DNA of 64,000 bases. It comes from Colwellia maritima. Lineage in GTDB: Bacteria; Pseudomonadota; Gammaproteobacteria; Enterobacterales; Alteromonadaceae. This document shows positions 30,377 through 43,800 of this stretch, piece by piece; within the stretch, counting starts at the first letter, position 1, and every line of letters starts with the position of its first letter. Location: the NCBI RefSeq assembly GCF_022669015.1, contig NZ_JAKKSL010000002.1, forward strand, positions 1,054,001 to 1,118,000, in the 5' to 3' direction. The translations under genes and the position numbers were made by a program. A model generated the notes under the pieces. That model was given only the letters and a program-made list of their open reading frames with translations. It ran no database searches and was not told the DNA's origin.

Positions 30377-30382
30377 TATAAT
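30377..30382 (+). promoter_or_regulatory. Probable -10 element of ttcA
   Basis: A perfect TATAAT followed by GCGCCGC, 65 bp before ttcA. TGGCTT at 30354-30359, 17 bp upstream, is a weak -35 candidate. Confidence 0.45.
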
Positions 30383-30447
30383 GCGCCGCAAAACTACGGA
30401 TACTAATCCTACCAATTTCCGCTTGTCATCACAAAGAACTCTGCAAT

Positions 30448-31359
30448 ATGAACTCTACTGCCTTAACTGATATACAAAAAACTCAATTATCAAAATTAGA
30501 AAAGCGCCTACGACATAATGTTGGTCAAGCAATCGCTGAGTACAACATGATTGAAGATGGTGATAAGATAATGGTGTGCTTATCTGGCGGAAAGGACAGC
30601 TATGCGCTGCTAAGCATATTGATGAAGTTAAAAGAATCGGCTCCAATCAATTTTGAATTAATCGCTGTCAATTTAGATCAAAAGCAACCCGGCTTCCCAG
30701 AGCACATACTGCCACAATACTTAGACACTTTAGGCATTGAATACCATATTGTAGAAGAAGATACTTATGCCATTGTGAAAGACAAAATTCCTGAAGGAAA
30801 AACCACCTGTAGTTTATGCTCAAGACTACGCCGTGCTGTGCTTTATAAAACGGCTAAAAACCTAGGGGCAACTAAAATAGCCTTAGGACATCATCGTGAT
30901 GACATGATTGAAACGTTAATGCTAAACATGTTTTACGGTGGAAAAATGAAGGCAATGCCCGCAAAACTGGTTTCAGATAATGGTGAGCATGTGGTTATTC
31001 GCCCATTAGCGTTCTGTAAAGAAAGTGAATTAATTTACTACGGTGAACTTAAACAGTTTCCAATTATTCCGTGTAACTTATGTGGTTCTCAACCCAATAT
31101 GCAACGTCAAAATATTAAACGCATGTTAAATGACTGGAACGAACAATCACCAGGTAGAATAGAGTCGATGTTTACGGCTATGCGAAATATTGTTCCTTCT
31201 CATCTTTGCGATAGTAATTTATTCGACTTTAAGAGTATTGATAGCTCTTCAGGCGTTATCAATGGTGGTGATGTTGCATTTGATGAAAGTGAAATAAATA
31301 ATAGTTTCAATAATTCAACCAAACACAATAATGAGTTAAATGTGATTGAAGTGAAATAA
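30448..31359 (+). CDS. ttcA: tRNA 2-thiocytidine(32) synthetase TtcA
   Basis: Thiolates C32 of certain tRNAs, using ATP and a [4Fe-4S] cluster. 303 residues (E. coli 311). The PP-loop is [15 protein letters not shown], and the cluster Cys pairs are [11 protein letters not shown] and [11 protein letters not shown]. The C-terminus is an Asn/Ser-rich tail. Position after uspE matches the E. coli arrangement. Confidence 0.95.
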   Translation: MNSTALTDIQKTQLSKLEKRLRHNVGQAIAEYNMIEDGDKIMVCLSGGKDSYALLSILMKLKESAPINFELIAVNLDQKQPGFPEHILPQYLDTLGIEYHIVEEDTYAIVKDKIPEGKTTCSLCSRLRRAVLYKTAKNLGATKIALGHHRDDMIETLMLNMFYGGKMKAMPAKLVSDNGEHVVIRPLAFCKESELIYYGELKQFPIIPCNLCGSQPNMQRQNIKRMLNDWNEQSPGRIESMFTAMRNIVPSHLCDSNLFDFKSIDSSSGVINGGDVAFDESEINNSFNNSTKHNNELNVIEVK

Positions 31360-31374
31360 TAATGACACTTCAAT
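31345..31374. terminator. Hairpin spanning the ttcA stop
   Basis: Nine-bp stem ATTGAAGTG / CACTTCAAT, including the last ttcA codons, between ttcA and the convergent Bax-like gene. TATTCT follows; a weak U-run. Confidence 0.4.
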
Positions 31375-31394
31375 TATTCTCTGTCCTCTTTTTG

Positions 31395-32255
31395 TTAAAA
31401 ATACTTTTGATTATGTCGAAGCATATTAGTGATTTCATTGACGTAATCTACGCCTCGTTCAGAATAGGGTAATAACCCTGTAGCAAGCACTGCAGGGTTC
31501 AGTTTTTGCTCTTGTAAACGTAATTCGGCCCGTATAGTTCTAAAAACACTGTAAGCATTATTCGTGTTAATGTTGTCAAAGTATCGAGTAACCGCTTCCT
31601 CTAATGAACTAAACGCTTCAACTTCATGTTTTTCGCCTATGATTCTGCCACCCGGCACCATGCCACAACCCTCTTCATAGCACCAAATACCAAAAAAATT
31701 CAAGCCAACACGAGAAAAACGAGAGGTTCCCCAAGCAGACTCATTTGCTGCTTGTACTAAAACTAAAGGCAGAGGGATAATGTCAACACGTAATAGTAAA
31801 GCATTTAATTTTGTCAGTAATGAAGCGTTTCTATTCACCTCATACTTTTTAACTAACTGTGTTAACTCACTACGTTCTTGTTTGTTTAATGGTAATTCTA
31901 ACGTGACTTTTTCCATCCAACTATTAAGTTTTGCTCTAATAGTGAGTAGTTTTTTATTCTGATTTACGATAACCGGTTTTATAAAATTAAAAAATAATTT
32001 CTTTTTAGCATTTATATTTTCAATAGCAGAAAAATCAGGCAAGTTTACATTATGCAAAGGCTTCTCTAATTTTCGCTTAACAGTTTTTTTTGGGTTTGTC
32101 GCTGCAGTAACGTTGGTTTTTATTTTTTCTACTTTTTCAATAGGTAATGGATCAATCGCTTGAACGATACCTGCGGGTTTTAAAAAGGTAAATGGGGCAA
32201 TTAAAAAAATGGCAAACAAAAACAATCCAACCTTAATTAGTATTGAGTTTTTCAT
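31395..32255 (-). CDS. Bax-like glucosaminidase-domain protein
   Basis: 286 residues. N-terminal signal or anchor helix (VGLFLFAIFLIAPFTFL), a basic linker, then a glucosaminidase-like domain from about residue 150: VLVQAANESAWGTSRFSRVG with the presumed catalytic Glu, LNFFGIWCYEEGCGMVPGG and LLPYSERGVDYVNEI. It resembles E. coli Bax, a periplasmic peptidoglycan-hydrolase-fold protein of uncertain role. It starts 24 bp after the upstream membrane-protein gene on the same strand. Confidence 0.85.
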   Translation of the reverse strand: MKNSILIKVGLFLFAIFLIAPFTFLKPAGIVQAIDPLPIEKVEKIKTNVTAATNPKKTVKRKLEKPLHNVNLPDFSAIENINAKKKLFFNFIKPVIVNQNKKLLTIRAKLNSWMEKVTLELPLNKQERSELTQLVKKYEVNRNASLLTKLNALLLRVDIIPLPLVLVQAANESAWGTSRFSRVGLNFFGIWCYEEGCGMVPGGRIIGEKHEVEAFSSLEEAVTRYFDNINTNNAYSVFRTIRAELRLQEQKLNPAVLATGLLPYSERGVDYVNEITNMLRHNQKYF

Positions 32256-32278
32256 AAAATATCCTTAAATAAGCATTT

Positions 32279-33149
32279 TTACGCTGAAAAGGTATCATCG
32301 GTATCCGATGATTGCTTATCTACATTCGAGTGGTCTGATCCAGAAGTGCCCGTTATGGGCTTATTGGTTGCTAAACTAATACCAAAGATTTCACGATATA
32401 AAATACCTTTAACGTTGTAAAATAATGGCGCAAGAAACGACACACCAAAGATTAAAACGATAATTCCTAGCGGAGCAAAACCTGATTCTAATAGAAAAGC
32501 CAGTGGCATGAACAAAACCACAAGTGATAACAATAAAACGAAGTATAAATAAAAAATAGGAAAAAATTTAAAACGAAGTGTTTGAATAGATAAAACAATC
32601 GCTTTCATCGGAGACATTTTTTTTTCAATAACTAGAGGAACAGTCAAAGACAATGTCACGGCTAAAAAGATGCCCGGCAATACATATAATTTAAAGCCAA
32701 TACTAATTAAAACAGAAGTGAATAAAGCGCATAATACAACCCAACTTGCTCGAGATAAAAAAGAAAATGTCATTTTAATATCTGTTTTTATCCCAACAGC
32801 ATGTTGCACCCCCATCATTTCAACCCCACCAATGAAAGGCCAAACAGCAACAGTAACAATAAGATTTAATAACATGCTCGCTTGAGGATCAGCCATTACA
32901 GCTTCAATGCCACCAAGATAACTACTAACGATGAAAGATACCAAAGATACCCAGTAATAAAGAAAAAAACAGCCCTATATTAATACTTAATCTTGACTTT
33001 AATGTTTGTTGCCAAGCTTCAGACAAAATGGCTTTTACATCAATGTGGTAGTCTCCCTTAAGGGCATTTTCAATATTACCCCCCACTTGTACTATCGTTA
33101 TTTTTTCTGGCAAAACGGTTATCCTTATAGGTCTCTTTAGATGAGTCAA
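32279..33149 (-). CDS. Multi-pass membrane protein of unknown function (one frameshift)
   Basis: About 289 residues after repair. A soluble N-terminal part (TVLPEKITIVQVGGNIENAL) is followed by about six membrane helices and a Ser/Asp-rich tail. Conserved-looking stretches are FIGGVEMMGVQHAVG and GIFLAVTLSLTVPLVIEKKM, reminiscent of YciC/DUF975-type proteins, but I do not assign it. The frame breaks near 32945. Removing one T joins LLGI to LVSFIVSSYLGG. Confidence 0.65.
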
Positions 33150-33228
33150 AATAGTAAATCAGGCAAGAGGCATAAAATAATCGGGCATTATACCCGAATA
33201 TTTAATAAAGTGTTGTTGTGAGTATAAT

Positions 33229-33918
33229 CTAATTCAAATCACTGAGTACTAATTGTACTGCTAATAGCAATAAAACAGCGCCCATTACTCTGTCGAGTAT
33301 GTAGCCTTTAATTTGTAAGAATTCACTGATTTTGGGATGTGTTAATAAATAGGATAGGCACACGAACCAAATCCCCGTTGCTATTGTCATATAAAGACCA
33401 TAACCGAGTTTTATCGAAAATGGTGTATCTGGTGCAATGACCATAGAAAATAAGCTAACAAAAAACAGCGTTGCTTTCACATTTAATCCATTGATTAAAA
33501 AGCCCGTAAAAAATGCTTTTTTAGCTGAAGGAATAGCCTCTTTATATGCTTTTGTTACTGGGGTTAACAAAACTTCATTTTCTTCACTATGTTCTTTACT
33601 AGTATTTTGAAACTCGTCCACCGTTGTGGGTTTTTTCGCTCGTAAACCATGCCATGCAATGTAGCAAAAATAACTGGCTGCTATATATTTTAATGCCGTG
33701 AATAAGCGTTCATCACTGGCAATAATTAACCCGACTCCCACTAAAGAATATGTAACATGTAATAGAATACCTGTTGCTATCCCAAAACTTGTAAAAATGG
33801 CTGTTCGGCGGTCATAACGAATACTTTGCTTTAATACGATCGCAAAATCAGGGCCTGGGCTTGCAACAGCGAGTAAATGAACAGTTGCAATTAAAAAAAA
33901 TTGTTCTATATATGACAT
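33229..33918 (-). CDS. LysE/RhtB-family amino acid exporter
   Basis: 229 residues with six helices. N-terminal HLLAVASPGPDFAIVLKQSI is the LysE/RhtB signature. It exports amino acids or derivatives across the inner membrane; the substrate cannot be told. An Asn/Glu-rich loop interrupts the middle (about residues 100-130), slightly longer than usual. It starts 17 bp after the DUF1415 gene. Confidence 0.9.
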   Translation of the reverse strand: MSYIEQFFLIATVHLLAVASPGPDFAIVLKQSIRYDRRTAIFTSFGIATGILLHVTYSLVGVGLIIASDERLFTALKYIAASYFCYIAWHGLRAKKPTTVDEFQNTSKEHSEENEVLLTPVTKAYKEAIPSAKKAFFTGFLINGLNVKATLFFVSLFSMVIAPDTPFSIKLGYGLYMTIATGIWFVCLSYLLTHPKISEFLQIKGYILDRVMGAVLLLLAVQLVLSDLN

Positions 33919-33935
33919 AAGGTATTCTATTGTTA

Positions 33936-34523
33936 TTAACGTAAAGGAAAATTATGGTGAATTTTGGCCAATATTTGCTGAAAATAGTTAGCACCTTTCT
34001 TATTTGCTAAAATAATATTATTCTCAGGAATTTTTTCGGGTTCATTATACACAGATAATACTTTAGCTAAACTTGCCTCACGAATAATATGTATAATTGG
34101 GTAAGGAGAGCGATTGGTAAAGTTACTACTATCTTCATAATCTTCACCGTCAAAACAATACTCGGGGTGCATACTTGCAAGCTGAAATATCCCTTCAAAG
34201 CCAGAATTAACCAGTAGATCATTACCATAATCAACTAAATCTAGATAGCGTTCAAAACCTCTAAAACCATCTCTATAAATGATCAGGGTTGTTTCTAGGT
34301 CATCATGGGCTTGTAAATAACGGCATTGTTCTATTAATTCATGCAATGCGGGTTTTACTTGATCAGTTACAGATTCATGAAAACAAATAGTATTGTTAAC
34401 AAATTCCTTTTTTGCAAAAGGACAAAAATTAAGACCAATAATCACCTCTTCAAGCCACTGTTTGGTGGCCGAAATAACACTACTTCTCTCTCTACTTTCG
34501 TCTCTATTGTCATTACTATTCAT
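33936..34523 (-). CDS. DUF1415-family protein
   Basis: 195 residues. The conserved N-terminal motif TKQWLEEVIIGLNFCPFAKK and the central FQLASMHPEYCFDGEDYEDS followed by NRSPYPIIHIIREASL define DUF1415. Soluble, cytosolic, function unknown. The two Cys and the acidic cluster are family features. It lies between the ABC exporter and the LysE gene, same strand. Confidence 0.88.
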   Translation of the reverse strand: MNSNDNRDESRERSSVISATKQWLEEVIIGLNFCPFAKKEFVNNTICFHESVTDQVKPALHELIEQCRYLQAHDDLETTLIIYRDGFRGFERYLDLVDYGNDLLVNSGFEGIFQLASMHPEYCFDGEDYEDSSNFTNRSPYPIIHIIREASLAKVLSVYNEPEKIPENNIILANKKGANYFQQILAKIHHNFPLR

Positions 34524-34562
34524 TATTATTTACACCATTAACCATGGTTTTTTTCCTTATTT

Positions 34563-36351
34563 TTATTCTGCCGACTGTTGTAACTGCCACATTTTACTGT
34601 ATTTACCATGCAAGGCTAATAATGCTTGGTGATTGCCTTGCTCAACTATTTCTCCATCATTCATCACGATAATATTATCACTATTTGTGATAGTCGATAA
34701 TCTGTGAGCAATCACTAAACTGGTTCTATTTTTTGCTATGTCATTTATTGCAGTTAAAATCGCCTGTTCTGAATGACTATCTAATGAGGATGTTGCTTCG
34801 TCAAACACCAAGATTTTAGGGTTTTTTAATATTGTTCTCGCGATCGCAACACGTTGCTTTTCACCCCCTGAAAGTTTTAACCCACGCTCGCCTACCATAG
34901 TCTCGACACCATCAGGTAAACTATTTACAAATTTTGTTAGGTGCGCTTGACTCAATGGCTTGCATCACTTGTTGAGCATTGGCTTCTGGATTACCGTAGT
35001 TAACATTGGCAAACAACGTATCATTAAAAAGCACTGTATCTTGAGGGACTATGCCTATATGTTGTCTCAGTGAATCTTGTGTTACTTGATTTATATTCTG
35101 ATCATCAATGCAAATAGAGCCATCATTAACATCATAAAAACGAAATAACAATTTAACCAAGGTAGATTTACCAGAGCCACTTTCACCAACCACGGCCACT
35201 TTTTCACCCCCTCTAACCTTAAATGAAATACCTTTAATAATGGGTCGCTTTTTACCATACGAAAAATGTACATTCTGGAAACTAATTTCTGCTTGTTTAA
35301 TCGATAATTCACTCGCATTAGGGCAATCTTGCACGGTTGGCGTTTTGTCTAATAAACCAAATAAATTTTCAATATTTGCTAATGAACCTTTAATTTCTCG
35401 ATAGACAAACCCTAAAAAATTTAGTGGCATAAACAACTGCATCATAAAGGCATTAATCAACACAAAATCACCTAATGTCATTTTGCCTTCACTAACATTC
35501 ACAGCAGCAAGGGCTAACATTGACGTCATTGCTATGGCTATAATAAGTGCTTGACCGCCGTTTAATGCAAACAAAGATAAACGATTTTTTATTTTTGCTT
35601 GCTCCCACTTACTAAGCTGTTTGTCGTATGCTTGTGCTTCATAATCTTCATTAGTAAAGTATTTAACCGTCTCGTAATTAAGTAAGCTATCAATTGCCCG
35701 AGTATTGCTTGAAGAATCAGCTCGATTGGCTTCTCGAACATAACGTGTTCTAAGGTCGGTAGCGTATACAGAATATGCTATATAAGTAAGAATTGATCCT
35801 AAAGTAATTAAAGCAAACCATATACCATAGTTTACGAATAAAATCGTAACGACCATGACTATTTCAAATAAAGTAGGCACAATATTAAACACCATAAAGC
35901 GCATTAAAAAACTAATACCCGAAGTACCTCGGTCAATATCTCGTGATAGACCACCAGTTTGTCTATTTAAATGAAAATCTAAATCAAGTTGATGTAAATG
36001 ACGAAAAACTTTCAGCCCTATTCGGCGAATGGCTCTTTCAGTTACCCGCCCAAATAACGTATCACGAATTTCAGCAAACACCACAATCGATAATCGCACT
36101 GCACCGTATGCCAACACTAATCCCAAAGGCACCACCATTGGTTGTAGAGTGTCAGGTGTTTTAGCATCTAACGTATCAACAATGTCTTTTAAGATAAAAG
36201 GTAAATACACACTGGCTATTTTGGTTAAAATTAAGCAGAAAAAAGCAAAGGCTATGCGTTTTTTAAATTCAAATAGGTAGGGTAGAATAAGTTTGAAAGC
36301 TTGCCAGTTTATCGTGGTAACTTCATGCTCAGGATAGCTTGAACGGCGCAT
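34563..36351 (-). CDS. Atm1/ABCB7-type ABC exporter, fused permease-ATPase (one frameshift)
   Basis: About 595 residues after repair. Six-helix membrane domain (about 20-310) with [20 protein letters not shown], typical of the Atm1/HMT class, which exports glutathione-linked or Fe-S-related compounds. ATPase domain: Walker [18 protein letters not shown], signature [17 protein letters not shown], Walker [15 protein letters not shown]. The frame breaks near 34955. Removing one base gives [17 protein letters not shown]. It is upstream of DUF1415 on the same strand. Confidence 0.9.
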
Positions 36352-36423
36352 ATTTTCCTTATTTCAAGATAAATCATACCAAGATGATGAAATTAGTATA
36401 AGTAAAGAAGCTCATTGTAAATC

Positions 36424-36461
36424 AAAAAACCACATTAGCATTTAAGTTAATGTGGTTTTTT
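36424..36461. terminator. Bidirectional terminator between ihfA and the ABC exporter gene
   Basis: Stem AAAAAACCACATTA / TAATGTGGTTTTTT with a 10-nt loop. On the minus strand it ends the pheST-ihfA transcript; the A/T flanks would work in both directions. Confidence 0.8.
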
Positions 36462-36497
36462 ATCGTGCGGATAAAGAGATTAAAATAATACTCTTAA

Positions 36498-36791
36498 TTA
36501 ATCGCTATTACCGTTTTCAACACGGCTTTTTAATTTTTGACCTGGTCTAAAAGTTACCACTTTACGGGCTGAAATTGGAATATCTTCGCCTGTTTTAGGA
36601 TTGCGACCCGGACGTTCGCTTTTCTGACGTAAATCGAAATTACCAAAACCAGAAAGTTTTACTTGTTCGCCACTTTCAAGGGTTTCTCGAATATCTTCAA
36701 AAAAGATTTCAACCATTTCTTTTGCGTCGCGTTTGCTAAGCCCGACTTTTTCAAATAAATGTTCTGCTACTTCTGCTTTAGTAAGCGCCAT
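36498..36791 (-). CDS. ihfA: Integration host factor subunit alpha
   Basis: 97 residues. DNA-bending histone-like protein that pairs with IhfB. The beta-arm signature is [20 protein letters not shown], with the conserved Pro and Arg that intercalate into DNA. It starts 3 bp after pheT, with its RBS GAGGGA inside the last pheT codons, so it is translated with pheT. Same order as E. coli pheS-pheT-ihfA. Confidence 0.97.
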   Translation of the reverse strand: MALTKAEVAEHLFEKVGLSKRDAKEMVEIFFEDIRETLESGEQVKLSGFGNFDLRQKSERPGRNPKTGEDIPISARKVVTFRPGQKLKSRVENGNSD

Positions 36792-36794
36792 TGC

Positions 36795-39234
36795 TTAGTC
36801 CCTCAGTGATGCGTTCAACTCTGTTTTTAAGGATTCAACGACTCGATCGATAACATCGGTGATGTCTTTTTCTTCAAGCGTTTTGTTCGTATCTTGTAAT
36901 ACTAAGGCTATGGCAAGACTCTTAAAACCGTCTTCAATACCTTGACCTTGGTATACATCAAACAAGTTTAGATCAATTAAATAATTTCCGCCAACCTTTT
37001 CAATAAGTTGTAACACTTTTTTTGCATCAATTTCTTCTTTCACAACGACAGCTAAGTCTCTTCTGTTCGCAGGAAAGCGAGATATGTCGCAGGCTTCAGG
37101 TATTTTTTGATCTGTAATTTCAGCTAACAATAGTTCAAAAATTAATGTTCTACCATTTAATCCTAATTTTCTTTCTAATTCAGGATGTAAGGCACCAACA
37201 TACCCCACTAATTGACCATCTTTGGTAATTTTTGCTGTTTGCCCGGGGTGTAAAGCCGCTACTTGTGTTGCTGAAAACTCATATGCACTGGCATTTGCTG
37301 TTAATGATAAAAGGGCTTCAACATCACCTTTCATGTCATAAAAGTCTGTTGGCGCTTTTTCAACACTCCAATGTTCATCCGCACGGTTACCGCTAACAAC
37401 CCCGGACAATCATATTTTGTTGGCGCACACCATTTTCGGCATTTTCATCAGGTACAAAACGTAAACCTGTTTCAAACAAACGAACTCTGCTTTGTTGACG
37501 GTTTTGATTATAAACAACAGATTGTAATAATCCAGTCCATAAACTTAAACGCATCACTGACATTTCAGATGAAATAGGATGAGGCAACGTCATCACGTCT
37601 TGGTTAGGATGAATAAGTGATTGTATTTTTGGATCAACAAAACTATAAGTAATGGCTTCTTGGTATTCACGATCAACCAATGTGCGTTTTACTTTAACCA
37701 AATCAATTTTTGCTTCTTTTTTGTTAACCATTGTTAAGTTGGCTTTAGGCGAAATATTAGGAATATTGTTATATCCATATATACGCGCCACTTCTTCAAT
37801 TAAATCCACTTCAATTTTAATATCAAAACGATAAGCCGGAACAATTACTTGCCAAGTTTTATCGCTACCCTCACCTTGCTCATTTACATCAAAACCAAGA
37901 CGAGTCAAAATTTCGGTCACTTGCGCATCTTTAATATGATGACCAATACGACTGTCTAGTTTTTCACGTCGTAAACTAACATTTTTAGGTTGAGGGATAT
38001 TGTTTTCAGATTTAGCTTCAACAATAGGTCCGACTTTACCACCAACTATAGACAATAACAATTCAGTAGCACGTTCCATCGCTTGCTGTTGTAATGTTGG
38101 GTCAATACCACGTTCATAACGATGTGAAGCATCAGTATGCAATCCATATTGACGCGCTTTCCCCAAAATAGCTAATGGTGCGAAAAAGGCGCTTTCTAAG
38201 AAAATATCTGTTGATTGAGTAGTTACTCCTGAATCAAGTCCACCGAAAATACCCGCAATAGCTAGCGCTTTGCCTTCGCCATTAGCAGGAGCATCCGCAA
38301 TTACTAATGTTTTTTCTTTAAGCGTTACTTCATTTTCATCTAATAAAGTTAATTTTTCATCTTTATTAGCGAATCGTACGTTAATTCCGCCGTCAATTTT
38401 TGCTAAATCAAAAGCATGCATGGGGTGACCTAGCTCTAACAACACATAGTTAGTCACATCAACAACAGGATCAATAGATCTTGTTCCACAACGGCGTAGT
38501 TTTTCTACCATCCATAATGGTGTTTGTGCATTAAGGTTAATGCCTTTAATCACACGACCTAAATAACGAGGACAAGCTTCGCCCGCTTCTATGTTAATTT
38601 CACGCACTTCATCTATTGTTGGCGTTACAGCATTAATCGCTACTTCTGTTACCGATAATAAGTTAAGTACCCCGACTTCACGGGCTAAGCCTTTAATGCC
38701 AAGACAATCGCCTCGGTTAGCGGTTAAATCAACATCGATGGTCACATCATCTAAGTCTAAATATTCTCGTAAACATGTCCCTAAAGGCGCATCAGGCGCA
38801 AGTTCCATAATACCGTCTGAACTATCGCTTAAACCTATTTCAGATTCACTACATAGCATACCGTTGGAAACAACACCGCGTAATTTGGCTTTTTTAATTT
38901 TAAAATCACCTGGTAGCACAGCACCAACCGTAGCGACCGCTACTTTTAAGCCTAAACGACAGTTTTTAGCTCCACAGACAATATCAACCAACTCACCTTT
39001 TTCAACATGAGCTGAACTGTAATCGCCAAGGCTAATTTTTGTTACTTGTAATTTATCTGCGTCTGGATGCGGACCACATTCAACGACTTCACCAATAATC
39101 ACATTGGTAAATTCGCCGCCAACTGGTTCTACGCCGTCTACTTCCAGGCCTGCCATTGTAATTTGATGAGCTAATTCATCTGATGAAAGTGTAGGGTTTA
39201 CCCACTCACGTAACCAAGATTCACTAAATTTCAT
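36795..39234 (-). CDS. pheT: Phenylalanine-tRNA ligase subunit beta (one frameshift)
   Basis: About 812 residues after repair (E. coli 795). N-terminal start [19 protein letters not shown], tRNA-binding EMAP-like domain ([20 protein letters not shown]), B3/4 editing domain, B5 domain, and the C-terminal FDX-ACB anticodon-binding domain ([15 protein letters not shown]). The frame breaks near 37405; removing one C gives [19 protein letters not shown]. The enzyme is essential, so this break is almost surely a sequencing error and is a key argument for the other frameshifts. It starts 10 bp after pheS. Confidence 0.95.
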
Positions 39235-39244
39235 TTGGGGTTTC

Positions 39245-40342
<1,098 letters not shown>

Positions 40343-40437
40343 TTACATGAAAATCAATATTTATGTAGGGTAAATAACGATTTTATAACAAAAAATCATT
40401 ATTTTGCTGTTAATTCACTCGTGTGGTGAATTATGTG

Positions 40438-40686
40438 TTATTTTTTTTGATCATTCACTGAATTTTTATCAGTTTCACGCTTTACCAACAAAAAAGTTAA
40501 ATACATTTTTGTGGGTAAAGAAAAAATCAAACCAAAGGCGATGCAAACCGCACTGATAATAATACCAGTCACACCTAATGAATGCATATATTCACTAAAA
40601 TTATGAAGGTATATGCCTAATATCAGCAAACATAAACCTATGCCAATAGATACTTTCAATAAAAGAATTAACCGCTGCTCTGACAT
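40438..40686 (-). CDS. Small membrane protein, unknown
   Basis: 82 residues with two to three helices (LILLLKVSIGIGLCLLILGI; SLGVTGIIISAVCIAFGLIF) and a charged, Lys/Asp-rich tail. I do not recognise a family. ATG 40686 is chosen because AAAGGGGG precedes it; TTG and GTG codons just upstream are in frame. It lies between ydiJ and pheS on the same strand. Confidence 0.6.
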   Translation of the reverse strand: MSEQRLILLLKVSIGIGLCLLILGIYLHNFSEYMHSLGVTGIIISAVCIAFGLIFSLPTKMYLTFLLVKRETDKNSVNDQKK

Positions 40687-40722
40687 CACCAACCCCCTTT
40701 ACAGTTAACGAAGAACAGCAAA

Positions 40723-40764
40723 CTAAGCTCAGTAAGCTAAGCTCAGTAGGCTAAGCAAAGTAGA
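40723..40764. repeat. Three 14-bp tandem repeats
   Basis: CTAAGCTCAGTAAG, CTAAGCTCAGTAGG and CTAAGCAAAGTAGA lie head to tail between ydiJ and the small membrane protein gene. The third copy is diverged. Confidence 0.7.
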
Positions 40765-40818
40765 CTGATGTAATAACTATAAAGGGTTTTCTTGGTTGTG
40801 CTCTGATCTAAATCAATA

Positions 40819-43800
40819 TTAATTTAATGAAGTAAGCAACGCCTCAACAGGATGTCTTGCGTTTAGCTCAGTTAAACGTTTTACTTGAGAGCGACATGAA
40901 AATCCAGTTGCTAATATTTTTTCAGGGATGGATTCAGCTAGTTTAGGCTGCCAACTTAACTCAAATAACCCTTTTGAGTTATCTAAATTAGTTTTTTCGT
41001 GCCCATAAGTACCCGCCATACCACAACAACCTACGCTTACCTTTTCTATGGTTAGACCAAAATGATTAAAAATAGCAGTCCATTCGTTTTCACTATTCAC
41101 TAAGGCTGTTTTTTCAGTGCAATGTGAAAACAATTTAAATGCTTGCTGACTTTCATGAGGTTCACTTTTAAACTGTTTATCTTGTTTGATAAATGACAAT
41201 AGCCACTCATGCGCTAATAACACGTTAAATTCACCACGCTTGTTAGCTAATGTTTTTGTATATTCATCGCGATAACAAAGCACCATAGAAGCATCCATTC
41301 CTAACATAGGAATATTTAATTGGGCTAATTGATTTAGAAACTCGCTTGATGATTTAGCGGTTTTGGCAAATTTCGTTAAAAAGCCTTTTACATGTTGCGC
41401 TTTTCCATTAGGTTTAAAGGGTAACAATATGGGTTCTAAGCCTAGTTTTTTAATGAGTGCCATCATACTTTCTACAGTTTTAGCATCATAAAATGACGTA
41501 AAGGGATCTTGCACAATGAGCACATAGCCTTTACGTTGCAAATCCGTTAAACCTTGCAGTTTCGTTAAATCAAAGCCTGAATAACCTGCTTTTTTCACTT
41601 GTTTTTTTAACGTTGGAACACTCAACAATGGCGTATTTACGTAGCCAATTGTTTTTTCAGATAATTTTTCATATGCTTTTAAACTTAAAATACTATTAAC
41701 CAATGTCGGCGCTTTTGCCATTAGCGGTGCTAATATTTCTACATTCGCCACAAGGTGATCTTTTAAGGGGCGAGGATAACGTGAATGATATATATTAATG
41801 AATCGACTTCTAAAATCAGGTACATCCACTTTAATAGGGCACTGACTTGCACAGGCTTTACAGGCTAAACAACCTTGCATAGCTTCCATCACTTCATGAG
41901 AAAAATCATTTTTATTCTCTTCTTTTTCAAAAAGACTAAGTTTAATTTTGCTAAAGGTAGAATCTAGTAACTTTTTTATTGACCAATGATTGACTTGATT
42001 TTCAAGGGCTAAAATATCTACACCTTGTCTCTCTAATAATCGTAACCATTCGCGCATTAAACCCGCGCGACCTTTTGGTGAATGACGTCTATCTTTGGTT
42101 ATTTTACTTGATGGACACATAGGGCTGTCTACGTCATAGTTAAAACATAACCCATTACCATTACAATCCATGGCAGCGTTGAATGAATCTTTAACTGCAA
42201 CGGGTATTTGTCTGTCAAAATATCCTCGTTTAGTATCATCAACACTCACTAATTGTTCTGATGAGTCAATTGGTGTGCAAATTTTACCAGGATTCATTTT
42301 ATTTAATGGATCAAATACGGCTTTTATTTTTCGGAGTTCAGTAAATAATTGATCACCAAAAAATTCTGGACCGTATTCGCTCCGGTATCCTTTACCATGT
42401 TCCCCCCACATTAAACCACCGTATTTTGCGGTTAATTGAACAACTTTATCAGATAGCGTTCTTAAGAGTTTTTCCTGTTCAGGATCACACATATCAAGCG
42501 CAGGGCGTACATGTAAAACACCGGCATCAACATGACCAAACATACCATAATGCAAGTCATAGCTATCAAGTAATGCTCTAAATTCACTAATATAATCAGC
42601 AAGATTTTCAGGTGGTACCGCAGTATCTTCAGCAAAAGCTAATGGTTTTTGACTACCATCCGTATTGCCTAAAAGACCAACAGCTTTTTTACGCATTGCA
42701 TATAATTTATTAATACTGGCTAAATCCGAGGTGACTTGATAGCCAATAACTCCGCCTGTGTTTTCGCTTGTAATTGTTTCATCTAACCCCGCCGTTAACA
42801 TCGCCACTTGTTCAGCTAAAGCGTCAATGGTGGTACCATTAAATTCTACAATATTAATACCATCCATCACTTTGCCAGGCACATCAGTTATTAAATCACT
42901 AACACTGTGCCAAACAATATCTTGTTTAGCTAAATTTAATACCTTGCTGTCAATAGTTTCAACAGATGTTGCCTTGGCTTTAACCAAAAAAGGAGAATGA
43001 CGTAACGCCGAATCAAAACTATCGTATTTAATATTAATTAAAGTTTTAGCGGGCTAATAGGAGTAATATTAAGTTTGGCTTGGCAAACAAAGGCAAGTGA
43101 GCCTTCAGAACCTGTAATCAAACGACTTAAATCAAAGGTATTAAGTTCATCCGCTTCGGTGTTTTTCTTCTGTAAAACATTTTCTAAATCATAACCTGTT
43201 AAAAATCGATTTAAACGTGGAAATTTTTCTAGAATCAGGTCACGGTTATCCAAGCTTGATGCTAATACTTGTTTCGTTATTTGACCATGACTAGTATCTT
43301 CTTGCGCTAATGCTTGAGCTTCTTTTATAGTCATGGGTTCAGTGTTCAATACGTCACCGTTCACAAGTACTGAAGTTAAGGCTAAAACATGATTGGATGT
43401 TTTACCGTAAACCAATGACCCCTGTCCTGAAGCATCTGTGTTGATCATGCCTCCAATGGTAGCGCGATTACTTGTTGATAAATCAGGTGCAAAGAAAAAG
43501 CCATGAGGACGTAAATAGTCATTAAGCTGATCTTTTACAACACCCGCCTCAACTTTCACCCACTTTTCTTCCACATTAATTTCTAAAACTTTATTCATGT
43601 ATTTAGATAAATCAACAATGATACCCGGCGTTAAGCTTTGCCCGTTTGTACCTGTACCGCCGCCTCTAGCACTAAATTTTATTTCACTAAACCTTTCTTC
43701 ACTTGCCGTTTTAGCGAGTATAATAATATCTTGCTGTGAACGAGGATTAATCACTAACTGAGGCAATTGCTGATACACACTATTATCAGTAGCAACGGCA

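Noticed and set aside
38591..39010. 139-codon plus-strand frame opposite pheT
   Set aside because: Lies wholly inside pheT and is low-complexity Ser/Thr-rich, typical of an antisense shadow.
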